The notes under the pieces are model-generated. The model saw nothing but the letters and a program-made list of their open reading frames with translations, had not been told where the DNA came from and made no database searches. Position numbers and translations under genes: made by a program. From DAOUMU01 sp034409055 (GTDB lineage Bacteria; Chloroflexota; Anaerolineae; 4572-78; J111), in contig DAOUMU010000030.1 in assembly GCA_034409055.1 (NCBI GenBank), forward strand, positions 1-18,334: a stretch of 18,334 nt of DNA. Direction: 5' to 3'. Shown piece by piece: positions 1 to 7,453 of this stretch. Every line of letters starts with the position of its first letter. Position 1 is the stretch's first letter.

Positions 1-3
1 ATC

Positions 4-59
4 CAGAGTTGGTTACGCATAATCGCCTCCTTATTCTCTATCAGCGTAACCAATCTCTG
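4..59. repeat. Imperfect inverted repeat at left edge
   Basis: Arms TTGGTTACGC (9-18) and GCGTAACCAA (44-53) are perfect complements. The stem extends outward with CAGAG (4-8) and CTCTG (55-59) past one bulged T, giving about 15 paired bases around a 25-nt loop. There is no T-tract, so a terminator is unlikely. It may be an operator, a structured RNA or the edge of an element outside the window. The dyad itself is certain; the function is unknown. Confidence 0.5.
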
Positions 60-92
60 CTAGATTGTAAATATCCTGCGCCTACAGGGGCG

Positions 93-117
93 AAAAATGG
101 CTGTCAAATGTGCCATT
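93..117 (-). terminator. Weak candidate terminator after the DUF4956 gene
   Basis: Read on the minus strand, AATGGC and GCCATT (117-112 and 101-96) form a 6-bp stem with a 10-nt loop, and the following bases run into a short T-tract (97-93). It lies about 115 bp downstream of the stop of the last gene of the minus-strand cluster, where a terminator is expected. The stem is short and the U-tract is only five bases, so this is tentative. The rest of 1-230 shows no convincing gene. Confidence 0.3.
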
Positions 118-230
118 GTCAAGTTAATTTTCTTTTACAATTATTTTCTTGGTACAGCCTTTGTCTTCGGCGGTCAGGAAAACTGCTAAAGAGGCCGGTC
201 AGTTTATAAGGCGTTAAACGTGGCGCACCT

Positions 231-890
231 TCAAGGTTTCAGCGTAGGCTGTTGGTGGGACTGAAAATTTCTGGCTCCGGTTTGTGGCCGGATCACCGGA
301 GCGGCAGACTGGGGCTCATCGTAATAAATCCTGATTTCAGCCGTATCACGCAAAAAATCAAGGCGACCAATCTCCACCCGTTTGATCGGCAGACCGGTGC
401 GTTGGCGCAGGTCGGCCAGCAAATAGTCTCGATGAGCCGGGGTAATGAGATCAATTTTTTCGTAGGTGATCTTTTTGCTGGCCTCAAAGTGAAAGCCCCA
501 TTCTTTTTCCAGCACATAAAGTAGCGTCACAATCATTCCGTTGGCCACCAGCAGTTTCATTGCATCGCCGTTCGACATCAAGATTGAGTTCATCACCGGC
601 AGGGCGATAATAATGAACAGGTAGGTCATCTCGCGGATAGGCATCTCGTCGGTGCGGTAGCGGAGCACGGAAAAGATGGCAAACAGGCCAAAGCCAACCC
701 CCACACTTAAATCAGTACTGGTGAACAACCCAAGCACAAAGTAGATGATGGTACTGAAAGCCAGAAAGGTGAACACGTAATTCTTGTTTTGGGTGAAAGG
801 ATAGTAGATAAACCTGACAATTAGCAGGGCGACAGCTAAATTAAAACCGGCCCCCAGGATAAAGTCAGTGAGTTCGTTGAACATGGCCAT
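231..890 (-). CDS. DUF4956 family membrane protein
   Basis: Integral membrane protein of 219 residues with about five hydrophobic segments in the first 130 residues, then a soluble C-terminal domain of about 90 residues. The stretch GFGLFAIFSVLRYRTDEMPI followed by a REMTYLF segment matches the conserved core of DUF4956 proteins (LFxxFxxxRYRT...IREMTYLF). The biochemical role is not established. These proteins are commonly encoded beside VTC-type polyphosphate polymerase domain proteins, as here. The upstream VTC-like gene ends inside this gene's 5' end (26-bp overlap), which indicates translational coupling. Met3 (start at 884) is an alternative start because GAGG lies about 8 nt before it, a better spacing than for Met1. 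The C-terminus is Pro/Gln-rich and probably disordered. The family call is firm; a role in polyphosphate or cell-surface polymer metabolism is inference from the neighbour. Confidence 0.85.
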   Translation of the reverse strand: MAMFNELTDFILGAGFNLAVALLIVRFIYYPFTQNKNYVFTFLAFSTIIYFVLGLFTSTDLSVGVGFGLFAIFSVLRYRTDEMPIREMTYLFIIIALPVMNSILMSNGDAMKLLVANGMIVTLLYVLEKEWGFHFEASKKITYEKIDLITPAHRDYLLADLRQRTGLPIKRVEIGRLDFLRDTAEIRIYYDEPQSAAPVIRPQTGARNFQSHQQPTLKP

Positions 891-1728
891 CGCCTCGCAT
901 TAATTTATTTACCAGTCGTAGTTTGGGCTTGAAGTTGTTGTGCTTAACGTTTTGATACAGCATTGACACCCCAATGCAGTATTTACTGAAGCCCGTCGGA
1001 CGGATGTTCATCGCTCGCATCTGCCGGATGAAGTCGGAGTTGTGGTTAACGCCGTCTTGCTTCACTTCGGCAATGGCAATACCGGACAGAGCAACAGTAC
1101 GCCTATCATTGCAGAATTGCAGATTTAGGTCCAGGGTCAAGCGTTCTTGGCGGTGTTTGCTGACCAGAGTAATCCGAGAAAAGTCATTCCATAGTTTGGG
1201 TTCCAGAAATTTGGGATTAAGCGGAAAATGTACCTTCACAAACTCGCTGTTTTTTGGCGTAAACCGGGTGACCAGGCCAAGGGTTTGGATGCGATTCTTA
1301 ACTGTTCGATGTTTATTGGTTTTGCACTTAACCTCTAAAAACGTCAGTTGGGTATCAACGTATTTCCGACTACGAACTTTGTATCTATTTCGCCCCCCGG
1401 CGTGGTGACGTAGATACAGGGCGAAACCGGCGGTATCAAAATAGAGGGTGCGGTACTGGTTCAGCCGGATACCGTCAATATCCAGAACCCGATAATGCTC
1501 GGTTAGGGAGGTCAGCACCCCATAAAGTTGACGTACGGTCAGCACATACTTGGTGTCAGTGCGGTCCAGTAAGGCCACCTCATTCATTTGAGCCAAGCTA
1601 ATGGGGTCATACTGGTCCAACAAGTGAGGAATTTCTGGACATAGATTTGCCCGGGCCAATCCATCAGACCATGGGGATGCAGTTGGTGACGCCAGCAATT
1701 GTTTAGAAAAGTCGGTATGGTGTTGCAT
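865..1728 (-). CDS. VTC-domain (polyphosphate polymerase-like) protein
   Basis: 287-residue soluble protein of the VTC/CYTH-type superfamily, in which a beta-tunnel binds triphosphate or polyphosphate through basic residues. Family hallmarks appear in order: an RTDTKYVL segment near the start, YFDT followed by YLRHHAGGRNRYKVRSRKY, FLEVKCKTNKHRTVKNR, a TLDLNLQF strand, IAEVKQDG and a C-terminal FSKYCIG motif. The paired Arg/Lys and the acidic Glu residues of LEVK and AEVK are those expected to line the tunnel and hold metal. In yeast Vtc4 this domain makes polyphosphate from ATP; activity of bacterial homologues beside DUF4956 is less certain. GGGAG lies about 12 nt before the ATG. It overlaps the DUF4956 gene and follows the response regulator after a 167-bp gap, so it could have its own promoter or be read from the two-component operon. 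The family call is confident, the reaction inferred. Confidence 0.85.
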   Translation of the reverse strand: MQHHTDFSKQLLASPTASPWSDGLARANLCPEIPHLLDQYDPISLAQMNEVALLDRTDTKYVLTVRQLYGVLTSLTEHYRVLDIDGIRLNQYRTLYFDTAGFALYLRHHAGGRNRYKVRSRKYVDTQLTFLEVKCKTNKHRTVKNRIQTLGLVTRFTPKNSEFVKVHFPLNPKFLEPKLWNDFSRITLVSKHRQERLTLDLNLQFCNDRRTVALSGIAIAEVKQDGVNHNSDFIRQMRAMNIRPTGFSKYCIGVSMLYQNVKHNNFKPKLRLVNKLMRGDGHVQRTH

Positions 1729-1895
1729 ACTAAAAGCGTTCTCCCAAAAACGATGATTGGAGCAGTATAGTTAGAGTCTATCAAAAAAATGTTCAGAAGT
1801 TGTTTAGAGGTATCTGAATTCTTGTGCAGATTCCTTTATGCGTTCGCTTGCTTCGCGTGTGGAGAAATGTGTTCCCCAAATGCTGGTCATATGTC

Positions 1896-2558
1896 TCAAG
1901 CCTCGTAATCGCGTCGCACCACACCTTCACGCCAGGCGAAAACGGCAGCCTGAGTGCGATCAGCTAAATGGAGTTTACTAAGAATGTTGCTGACGTGGCT
2001 CTTGACCGTCTTATCGCTAATCATGAGTTGTTCGGCAATTTCAACATTGGTCAACCCGTCGGCGACAAGGCGCAGTACATCCAATTCCCGGGCACTGAGG
2101 GTAGTCAGGGGATCAGATGTATCCTGATGCGCCCCATGAAGCTCCTGGATCACCCGGGCGGCCACTCGCGAATGGAGTACAACCTCGCCCCGAGCCGCTT
2201 TCCGCACCGCTTCGACCAATTCTTGAGGGCTGGTATCTTTCAATAAATAAGACAGAGCGCCGGCCCGGATGGCCGGGAAAATGTGTTCGTTCTGGTGATA
2301 CGAGGTGAGCACAATCACCTGCGTGCGCGGACTGACCTGTTTGACTTGCTGGGTGGCAGTGACCCCATCCATACCGGGCATTAGCAAATCCATCAGCACC
2401 ACATCCGGCGCGTACTCAGCAGCTAATTGGGTAGCGATTTCGCCCGATTCAGCTTCGGCAACAACGGTGATATCCGATTGGGCTTCCAAAAAGGTGCGTA
2501 CTCCCTGGCGGACCACTTGATGGTCATCAACAATGAGCACAGTGATTGATTCGGTCAT
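1896..2558 (-). CDS. NarL/FixJ-family response regulator (system 1)
   Basis: 220-residue cytoplasmic transcription factor, full length for the NarL family. The N-terminal receiver (about 5-120) carries the acidic pair D11/D12, the phospho-acceptor D57 in VVLMDLLMPGMDG, the conserved Thr in VIVLTSY and Lys in YLLKD. The C-terminal LuxR-type helix-turn-helix (about 153-215) reads LSARELDVLRLVADGLTNVEIAEQL, then TVKSHVSNILSKL. It should be phosphorylated by the kinase encoded 17 bp upstream on the same strand and then bind DNA as a dimer. Targets are not shown by the sequence; the VTC/DUF4956 genes downstream are the nearest candidates. All key residues are present, so it looks functional. Confidence 0.95.
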   Translation of the reverse strand: MTESITVLIVDDHQVVRQGVRTFLEAQSDITVVAEAESGEIATQLAAEYAPDVVLMDLLMPGMDGVTATQQVKQVSPRTQVIVLTSYHQNEHIFPAIRAGALSYLLKDTSPQELVEAVRKAARGEVVLHSRVAARVIQELHGAHQDTSDPLTTLSARELDVLRLVADGLTNVEIAEQLMISDKTVKSHVSNILSKLHLADRTQAAVFAWREGVVRRDYEA

Positions 2559-2575
2559 ATTTTCTCCTGACTAAT

Positions 2576-4135
2576 CTATCCCAAAGGTCTTTTTGTTTTT
2601 TGAGAACTGTTACATTGCACCGTCACCTGTGTTCCGGCTTCCAGCTGGCTCGTCAGGCTAAAATGTCCCCCAATAGCTTCCACCCGCTCGCGCATACTGC
2701 GCAAGCCCAGGCCCTTACTATTGGTTGTAGCCGGGTTGAATCCTCCTCCATTATCAGCCACGGTCAACGTCACTTGATCCCCGGCCCAGGCCAAATAGAC
2801 CTTCACCCTCGTCGCGTTGCTGTGACGGGCGATATTAGCCAACGCCTCTTGAGCTACCCGGAAGAGAGTCTGTTCTAATAGAAATGGCAAGGATTGCTCT
2901 CCACTCACGCGCACCTCGGCGGCGATATTGTTCTGGCGGGACCAATCACTCACATAGTCACGCAAGGCCGTGGTTAGCCCTTTGTCTTCCAATTCGGCCG
3001 GACGCAACTCCTGGATCAGTGACGTCAGTTCTTGCTGAGTCTGGTGTACCAGCCGGTCCGTCTCGAGCAGGCACGCTTTGACGGCGGCGGGATTTTGATC
3101 AAAAAAGATGAGGGCGGCGGCGACCTGCATCGCAATGGCAAAAACCTGCTGCTTGACCGCGTCGTGCAAATCACGGGCCAGACGGTTACGTTCGTCCAGC
3201 GTCGCCAATTCCTGGCGGGTTTGCAACAGCGTTTGGAGTTGCAGGGCCATCTGGTTCAAGCGCTGCGCTAACTGGCTTAACTCGTCGCCGGAATTATCGG
3301 TCACCAACGTGTTGAAGTCCCCATTGCTCCAGGCATCGGCCGCGTCGGCCAGGGTATGCAGGCGGCGGTTCAAGTTGCCAGCGATGAAGTAACCAAAAAA
3401 CACGCCGGCTACTGCCCCAACCACCAGAACGCCCAGAAACGCGGGCAAAATCGTCTGTCGCAGGGTAAATTGCAGGAATTCGCTTTCTGTAATGGGTGGA
3501 GCAGTTTCAACAAAAATCGCGCCCAGGAGCTGTTTATTTGAATCGAAAATGGGGGCCGTCGCCATGATGTTGCCGGCAGCGTTGCGGGTTGCCAGCTTCG
3601 CCGGGTCGGTTTTCCCCTGGAGGGCGGCCTGGAAGCCCGTCATAGCCTCTGCGGGAACCGGCATCGACTTGCCCAAAGCGAAGATCTCGGCTGGATAACT
3701 CAACAAGACCTGACCGGCAGGATTGACAATCGCCATAGACATCACTCGATCCAAACGGACCGGAGGGGGAGGAGGAACATCTGCTCTTCTGTCTGCTGAG
3801 GGAATCTTAACGACCATGTTATGGCCTACCATAACCTTGCGCAGCCAGTTATTCAATCCGGCTGGATCAGGCGGCGTGCGTTCCAGGTAAGGCGATAACA
3901 ATGAGCCAGTTCTGAGCAGGTCATTGGCCACCCTGATGGGCAGCCCATTTGACCAGAAGGTGAAATACCACACCAACGCCAGGGCCACAATGCCTAACGC
4001 CAGGGCTGTCACGGCAGTAAACAGGGCGTAAGCCAGGGTCAGCTTCCATTGGAGCCGGTGGAAGAAGGACCATAACGGCGTTAAAGAAGGCCGTAAAATA
4101 TTGAGCCATAAATTTGTTGGGTCGATTGTAATCAT
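2576..4135 (-). CDS. Membrane sensor histidine kinase, HisKA_3 type (system 1)
   Basis: Membrane-bound kinase of 519 residues from the start chosen here. An N-terminal transmembrane helix (about 31-60) and a second (about 229-252) bracket an extracytoplasmic sensor region of about 165 residues with a Pro-rich stretch. A HAMP linker (about 253-305) follows, then HisKA_3 with the phospho-acceptor H324 in DERNRLARDLHDAV, and a HATPase domain with N-box EALANIARHSNA (430-441), G1 DNGGGF (461-466) and G2 GLGLRSMRER. It autophosphorylates and passes phosphate to the adjacent regulator; the stimulus is unknown. Start choice: an in-frame ATG at 4144 overlaps a TATAAT box and has no Shine-Dalgarno sequence. 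The ATG at 4135 lies exactly where transcription from that box should begin, so a leaderless start there is preferred (the longer form would have 522 residues). The family call is secure and the start is moderately so. Confidence 0.93.
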   Translation of the reverse strand: MITIDPTNLWLNILRPSLTPLWSFFHRLQWKLTLAYALFTAVTALALGIVALALVWYFTFWSNGLPIRVANDLLRTGSLLSPYLERTPPDPAGLNNWLRKVMVGHNMVVKIPSADRRADVPPPPPVRLDRVMSMAIVNPAGQVLLSYPAEIFALGKSMPVPAEAMTGFQAALQGKTDPAKLATRNAAGNIMATAPIFDSNKQLLGAIFVETAPPITESEFLQFTLRQTILPAFLGVLVVGAVAGVFFGYFIAGNLNRRLHTLADAADAWSNGDFNTLVTDNSGDELSQLAQRLNQMALQLQTLLQTRQELATLDERNRLARDLHDAVKQQVFAIAMQVAAALIFFDQNPAAVKACLLETDRLVHQTQQELTSLIQELRPAELEDKGLTTALRDYVSDWSRQNNIAAEVRVSGEQSLPFLLEQTLFRVAQEALANIARHSNATRVKVYLAWAGDQVTLTVADNGGGFNPATTNSKGLGLRSMRERVEAIGGHFSLTSQLEAGTQVTVQCNSSQKTKRPLG

Positions 4136-4142
4136 AGTTCTC

Positions 4143-4171
4143 ATTATATTTCGGACTAAGCAGAATGTAAC
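4143..4171 (-). promoter_or_regulatory. Sigma70-type promoter of system 1 kinase, probably leaderless
   Basis: On the minus strand GTTACA (4171-4166, four of six matches to TTGACA) is followed after 17 bp by a perfect TATAAT (4148-4143). Seven bases later comes the ATG at 4135, so the expected transcription start coincides with the initiation codon. No Shine-Dalgarno motif precedes either candidate ATG. A short dyad CTCTA-GA-TAGAG at 4199-4210 lies about 65-75 bp upstream of the start and could be a regulator site. Confidence 0.6.
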
Positions 4172-4471
4172 GAGTCTATAGATAGATTAAGAATCGTTCT
4201 CTAGATAGAGGGGGGCTGGTTATTTAATCCATCTAGAGGTGTAATCGTAACCCTCCGCCAGCATGATGTTTACGGAACCAATTTCCAATATACTGAGTAG
4301 GTCAATTTGATCCAGCCACAGGAGACTCACTGTCATTACTCATTCATTCATTTCGGTATAGTCACGCTGAAATCCAAACCAGGGCAGGTTCAGCAACTCT
4401 GGCTGGTTTTCTGACCAAACCTTTTTCTATGCCGCAACTCAAAAATATGCTACAACAGAGCAGGATATAAA
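4145..4471. other. Divergent intergenic region between system 1 kinase and GT39 gene
   Basis: No gene is seen. It holds the kinase promoter, the CTCTA-GA-TAGAG dyad at 4199-4210 and AT-rich sequence. On the plus strand, TATACT (4289-4294) and TATAGT (4357-4362) are -10-like but lack a convincing -35, so no promoter is called for the glycosyltransferase. A weak hairpin GGTTT/AAACC (4405-4421) followed by TTTTT (4422-4426), about 45 bp before the glycosyltransferase start, could act as a leader attenuator, but its stem is only 5 bp. Confidence 0.4.
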
Positions 4472-6574
4472 ATGAGAAGCACCTTGTCCGGTACACGAAC
4501 ACCCCGAATTTACCTGATGGAAACGCTACGGTTGCAATCGGCCACCATGCTTCGCTTGTTGGCGTTAGTCGCCATTGTCGCGCTGGCGGCGGGACTGCGC
4601 TTTGCTAACCTGACGGCGCTCGGCTATGCCAACCATTACTACACAGCCGCGGTCAAGAGTATGCTTCAATCCTGGCCCAACTTCTTCTTTGTCGCCGCCG
4701 AACCGGGCGGCGCCGTAAGTGTCGACAAACCCCCCCTGGGCCTCTGGCTCCAGGCCAGCTCGGCCTACTTCTTTGGTGTGAATGGTTTCGCCGTGTTGCT
4801 GCCGGAAATCGTGGCCGGCCTCCTCTCCGTGGTGGTTGTTTACCATCTGGTCCGGCGTTCGTTTGGAACAATGGCCGGCCTGCTGGCGGCGTTGACACTG
4901 GCGATTACCCCCGTTGTCGTCGCCACGGATCGGAACAATACCATTGACAGTCTGCTGATCTTGACCCTCTTGTTAGCGGCCTGGGCCTTTATTAAGGCAA
5001 CCGAAGGCGGCCGGATTCGCTACCTGTGGTTGGGCGCTTTGCTCGTCGGCCTCGGCTTCAACATCAAGATGCTCCAGGCCTATCTGCCCATGCCCGCCTT
5101 CTACGCCCTCTACTTTTTTGGCGCAACAGAGCGGCTATGGCGCAAGGTGGCCAATCTGACCCTGGCTACGGTGCTTTTACTGGCCGTTTCGCTCTCGTGG
5201 GCTGTCGCCGTCGATCTGACCCCGGCCGATCAGCGCCCCTACGTAGGTAGCAGCGACAACAACTCCGTGCTCAATCTCGCTCTCGGGTACAACGGTCTCG
5301 AACGGTTGACCCGTTCCGGCTTTGGCGGGGGTATACGACCGCCCAATGGAGCTTACCGACGATCGCCGCAGCCAGGTGCGGGCCCAAACGGTTCCTCTGC
5401 ACAGTTTGAGCCACAGGCAAACGGCTCGTTCTTACCGCCCGGCCAGGGCCAGAATGCCCCCCCTGCTCGAGCTCGGCCTGGCCGGCAGAGAGGCGGCGGC
5501 CCTGGTGGCGGGCTCCCCGGAGCTGGATCAGCCGGCCCACTGCGGCTGTTCACTGCACCGCTGAGTAAAGAGACAAGCTGGTTATTACCCTTTGGCTTGT
5601 TCAGCGCCGCGTTGTTGCTGTTCCGTACCCATCTGCGTTGGCCGCTTGCACCCAGGCACCAGGCGTTCGTTTTGTGGGGCGGTTGGCTGCTAACCGGCGG
5701 AACCGCCCTCAGTATCGCCCAGCATTTCCACGAATATTACCTGTCTATACTGGGCGCGCCGCTGGCCGCGCTGGTTGGTATCGGGGTTATCGAGCTGTGG
5801 CGCTGGCGCGAACAACACTCGTGGCCGGCAACCGCTCTGCTGCTGGCGGCAGCGAGTATTACACTGGGGTTACAACTCCTCACAGCGGTAACCTTCGTCA
5901 GCGGGGCCTGGTGGCTGCTACTGGCAATGGAGCTGTTCGCCACCGGCGCAGCGCTGCTCATCGTCTCAGTCGCCCGCCAACATCGTCGCAGCGCAACGGC
6001 CGGGTTTGCCTGTATCATCGCCGCCCTCTTCCTCACCCCGGGCATCTGGTCGGGCTTGACCACGCTTAACGCCAGCGCCAATCAATCGCTGCCAAGCGCC
6101 TACAGCGGGCGGTCATCCGGATCAGCCAATCGGGACGGATTGCAGTTGAACCAGGCCTTACTGGATTACCTGGAACCGCGAACCCAGGACATCACTTACC
6201 TGATGGCCGTGCCCAGCTCGATGCAGGGCGCCGACTATGTGATTGCCACCGGACGTCCGGTATTGTACCTCGGTGGCTTCAAGGGCACAGACCAGGTCGT
6301 CACCGCCGACGATTTAGCCCGGCTGGTGGCCGACGGCAAGTTACGCTACGTCTATTGGGGCGGAGGTGGTGGCGGCCCTGACGGCCCCGGCGGTCAGTCA
6401 GATATCTCCACCTGGGTGACAACGCGCTGCACGCCGGTGGAAGGTTTTGAGACGGTAACCCGCAATGCCGGAGCGCCCGATGGCACAATTCAGCCGGACC
6501 TAACTGATGGCGACTTGCCAGCTTCAGGCGGTCGGGGAGGTATACAAATGTCCCTCTATGATTGCGGCGGCTAA
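4472..6574 (+). CDS. GT39/PMT-like membrane glycosyltransferase (YkcB-like)
   Basis: 700-residue polytopic membrane protein resembling dolichyl/polyprenyl-phosphate-sugar transferases (ArnT/PMT_2, YkcB-like). Such enzymes move a sugar from a lipid-phosphate carrier to a protein, lipid or polymer on the outer face of the membrane. Evidence: a first helix (about 27-43) followed by RFANL, then N54HYYTAAVKSM, and after it PGGAVSVDKPPLG (D85 with KPP), the typical first periplasmic loop of the family. Later come VATDRNNTIDSLL and the FNIKMLQAYLPMPAF segment. About 75 residues (283-357) form a Gly/Pro/Asn-rich, probably disordered loop between helices. The C-terminal soluble domain (about 580-700) has ATGRPVLYLGGFKGTDQ and a Gly-rich run, as in YkcA/B-type C-terminal domains. 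AGGA sits about 7 nt before the start. The hypothetical gene follows after 33 bp and the protease 42 bp later, a likely operon. The sugar and the acceptor are unknown. Confidence 0.88.
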   Translation: MRSTLSGTRTPRIYLMETLRLQSATMLRLLALVAIVALAAGLRFANLTALGYANHYYTAAVKSMLQSWPNFFFVAAEPGGAVSVDKPPLGLWLQASSAYFFGVNGFAVLLPEIVAGLLSVVVVYHLVRRSFGTMAGLLAALTLAITPVVVATDRNNTIDSLLILTLLLAAWAFIKATEGGRIRYLWLGALLVGLGFNIKMLQAYLPMPAFYALYFFGATERLWRKVANLTLATVLLLAVSLSWAVAVDLTPADQRPYVGSSDNNSVLNLALGYNGLERLTRSGFGGGIRPPNGAYRRSPQPGAGPNGSSAQFEPQANGSFLPPGQGQNAPPARARPGRQRGGGPGGGLPGAGSAGPLRLFTAPLSKETSWLLPFGLFSAALLLFRTHLRWPLAPRHQAFVLWGGWLLTGGTALSIAQHFHEYYLSILGAPLAALVGIGVIELWRWREQHSWPATALLLAAASITLGLQLLTAVTFVSGAWWLLLAMELFATGAALLIVSVARQHRRSATAGFACIIAALFLTPGIWSGLTTLNASANQSLPSAYSGRSSGSANRDGLQLNQALLDYLEPRTQDITYLMAVPSSMQGADYVIATGRPVLYLGGFKGTDQVVTADDLARLVADGKLRYVYWGGGGGGPDGPGGQSDISTWVTTRCTPVEGFETVTRNAGAPDGTIQPDLTDGDLPASGGRGGIQMSLYDCGG

Positions 6575-6607
6575 ACAGCTTATTATATATTTTAAGGAGC
6601 AAGTAAA

Positions 6608-7411
6608 ATGAAAGTTATCGCACTTACTTTCGGTTGTATTTCCGTGGTCCTATTGGCGGCCGGTATAGCTCTTTTAACGGCGATATTGCTACTGGACCGG
6701 CCCGGGCAAGAAAGTCTTGCCGTCACTCCAGTTGATATAGACAGAATTGGCTCGTTTACGCCGGCTCCTATCCCGGTAACACCGCAACCAGCAATCGACT
6801 TGGCAACAGTAACACCTGCTATCGTGCTGGTGGCTGCACCCTCAGTCACATCGTCCCTGGCAACCCTTTCTACGTCAACTTTTGTGGCGATTACGTCCCC
6901 GACACCATCTTCAGTCGCGCCAACCCCGGTCGTACCAACGCCAACCGCGCCCCCAGCGAACGTGACGCTTGATCAGGCTGAAAGCTCCAGCTCTGACGTC
7001 GAGTCTGGTGCGGAATTGCCTGAACGACCCCCCGAGGCGATGGGGCCGCTCAACCGGCGTGAAGGCAACAGCATTTTCATCAACGCTGGTTTTGGCAACG
7101 ACTCAACCGTTGAAGTGGTCGTTACGGATGATACGATCATCTATCGTGACAATACGGAAATGCTCCAACCTCCTGGTAGCCCCGGCGGCACTCCCATGCC
7201 ACCTTCCGGTAGTATGGAAGCGCCCGAGAATGTGGGACCGCCTGACGATATGTCACCGCCTGGTGATCCACCAACTTTCCAGCTAGATGTCGAACTGGTC
7301 GACTCACTGGATGAAATCGGTGGAGAGGCCATGATCTTAGCCTGGGGCGAACAGCAAGAAAATCAGGTGGTAGCCCAGTACCTGATTTATCACCTTTTGA
7401 ATAGTCACTAA
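6608..7411 (+). CDS. Secreted/membrane-anchored Pro-Thr-rich protein, unknown function
   Basis: I do not recognise a named family with confidence. The 267-residue product has an N-terminal hydrophobic segment (about 3-29, signal anchor or signal peptide) and a low-complexity Pro/Thr/Ser/Val linker (about 50-120). It then has a conserved-looking patch with GNSIFINAGFGNDSTVEVVV and a following TIIYRDNT, a Pro/Gly/Met-rich spacer, and a C-terminal strand-rich end containing MILAWGEQQENQVVAQYLIY. The pattern of a beta patch plus a final xxVWGxxxxxxVAxxIxV-like strand recalls DUF5666-type small beta domains; this is inference. A strong Shine-Dalgarno AAGGAG lies about 8 nt before the ATG. Its place between a membrane glycosyltransferase and a secreted protease suggests a surface role, perhaps as a substrate or partner of one of them. 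Confidence 0.7.
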   Translation: MKVIALTFGCISVVLLAAGIALLTAILLLDRPGQESLAVTPVDIDRIGSFTPAPIPVTPQPAIDLATVTPAIVLVAAPSVTSSLATLSTSTFVAITSPTPSSVAPTPVVPTPTAPPANVTLDQAESSSSDVESGAELPERPPEAMGPLNRREGNSIFINAGFGNDSTVEVVVTDDTIIYRDNTEMLQPPGSPGGTPMPPSGSMEAPENVGPPDDMSPPGDPPTFQLDVELVDSLDEIGGEAMILAWGEQQENQVVAQYLIYHLLNSH

Positions 7412-7453
7412 TACCTGGAACAGAAACTTCTTAATTATTAAGGATATCACCAG

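Noticed and set aside
9..53. Integron attC-like site
   Set aside because: The arms are inverted relative to the attC order (GTTRRRY to the right, RYYYAAC to the left), the core bases do not fit, and no integrase or cassette is nearby.
9..209. Open frame of 66 codons at the left edge
   Set aside because: It runs through the inverted repeat, has no Shine-Dalgarno sequence and no recognisable domain, and its composition is unlike the real genes here.
1764..1769. Promoter (TATACT, minus strand) for the VTC-like gene
   Set aside because: No acceptable -35 element lies at 16-18 bp, so a promoter cannot be supported.
4405..4426. Terminator or attenuator before the glycosyltransferase
   Set aside because: The stem has only five pairs, three of them A-T, and no upstream plus-strand transcript is known; kept only as a remark in the gap entry.
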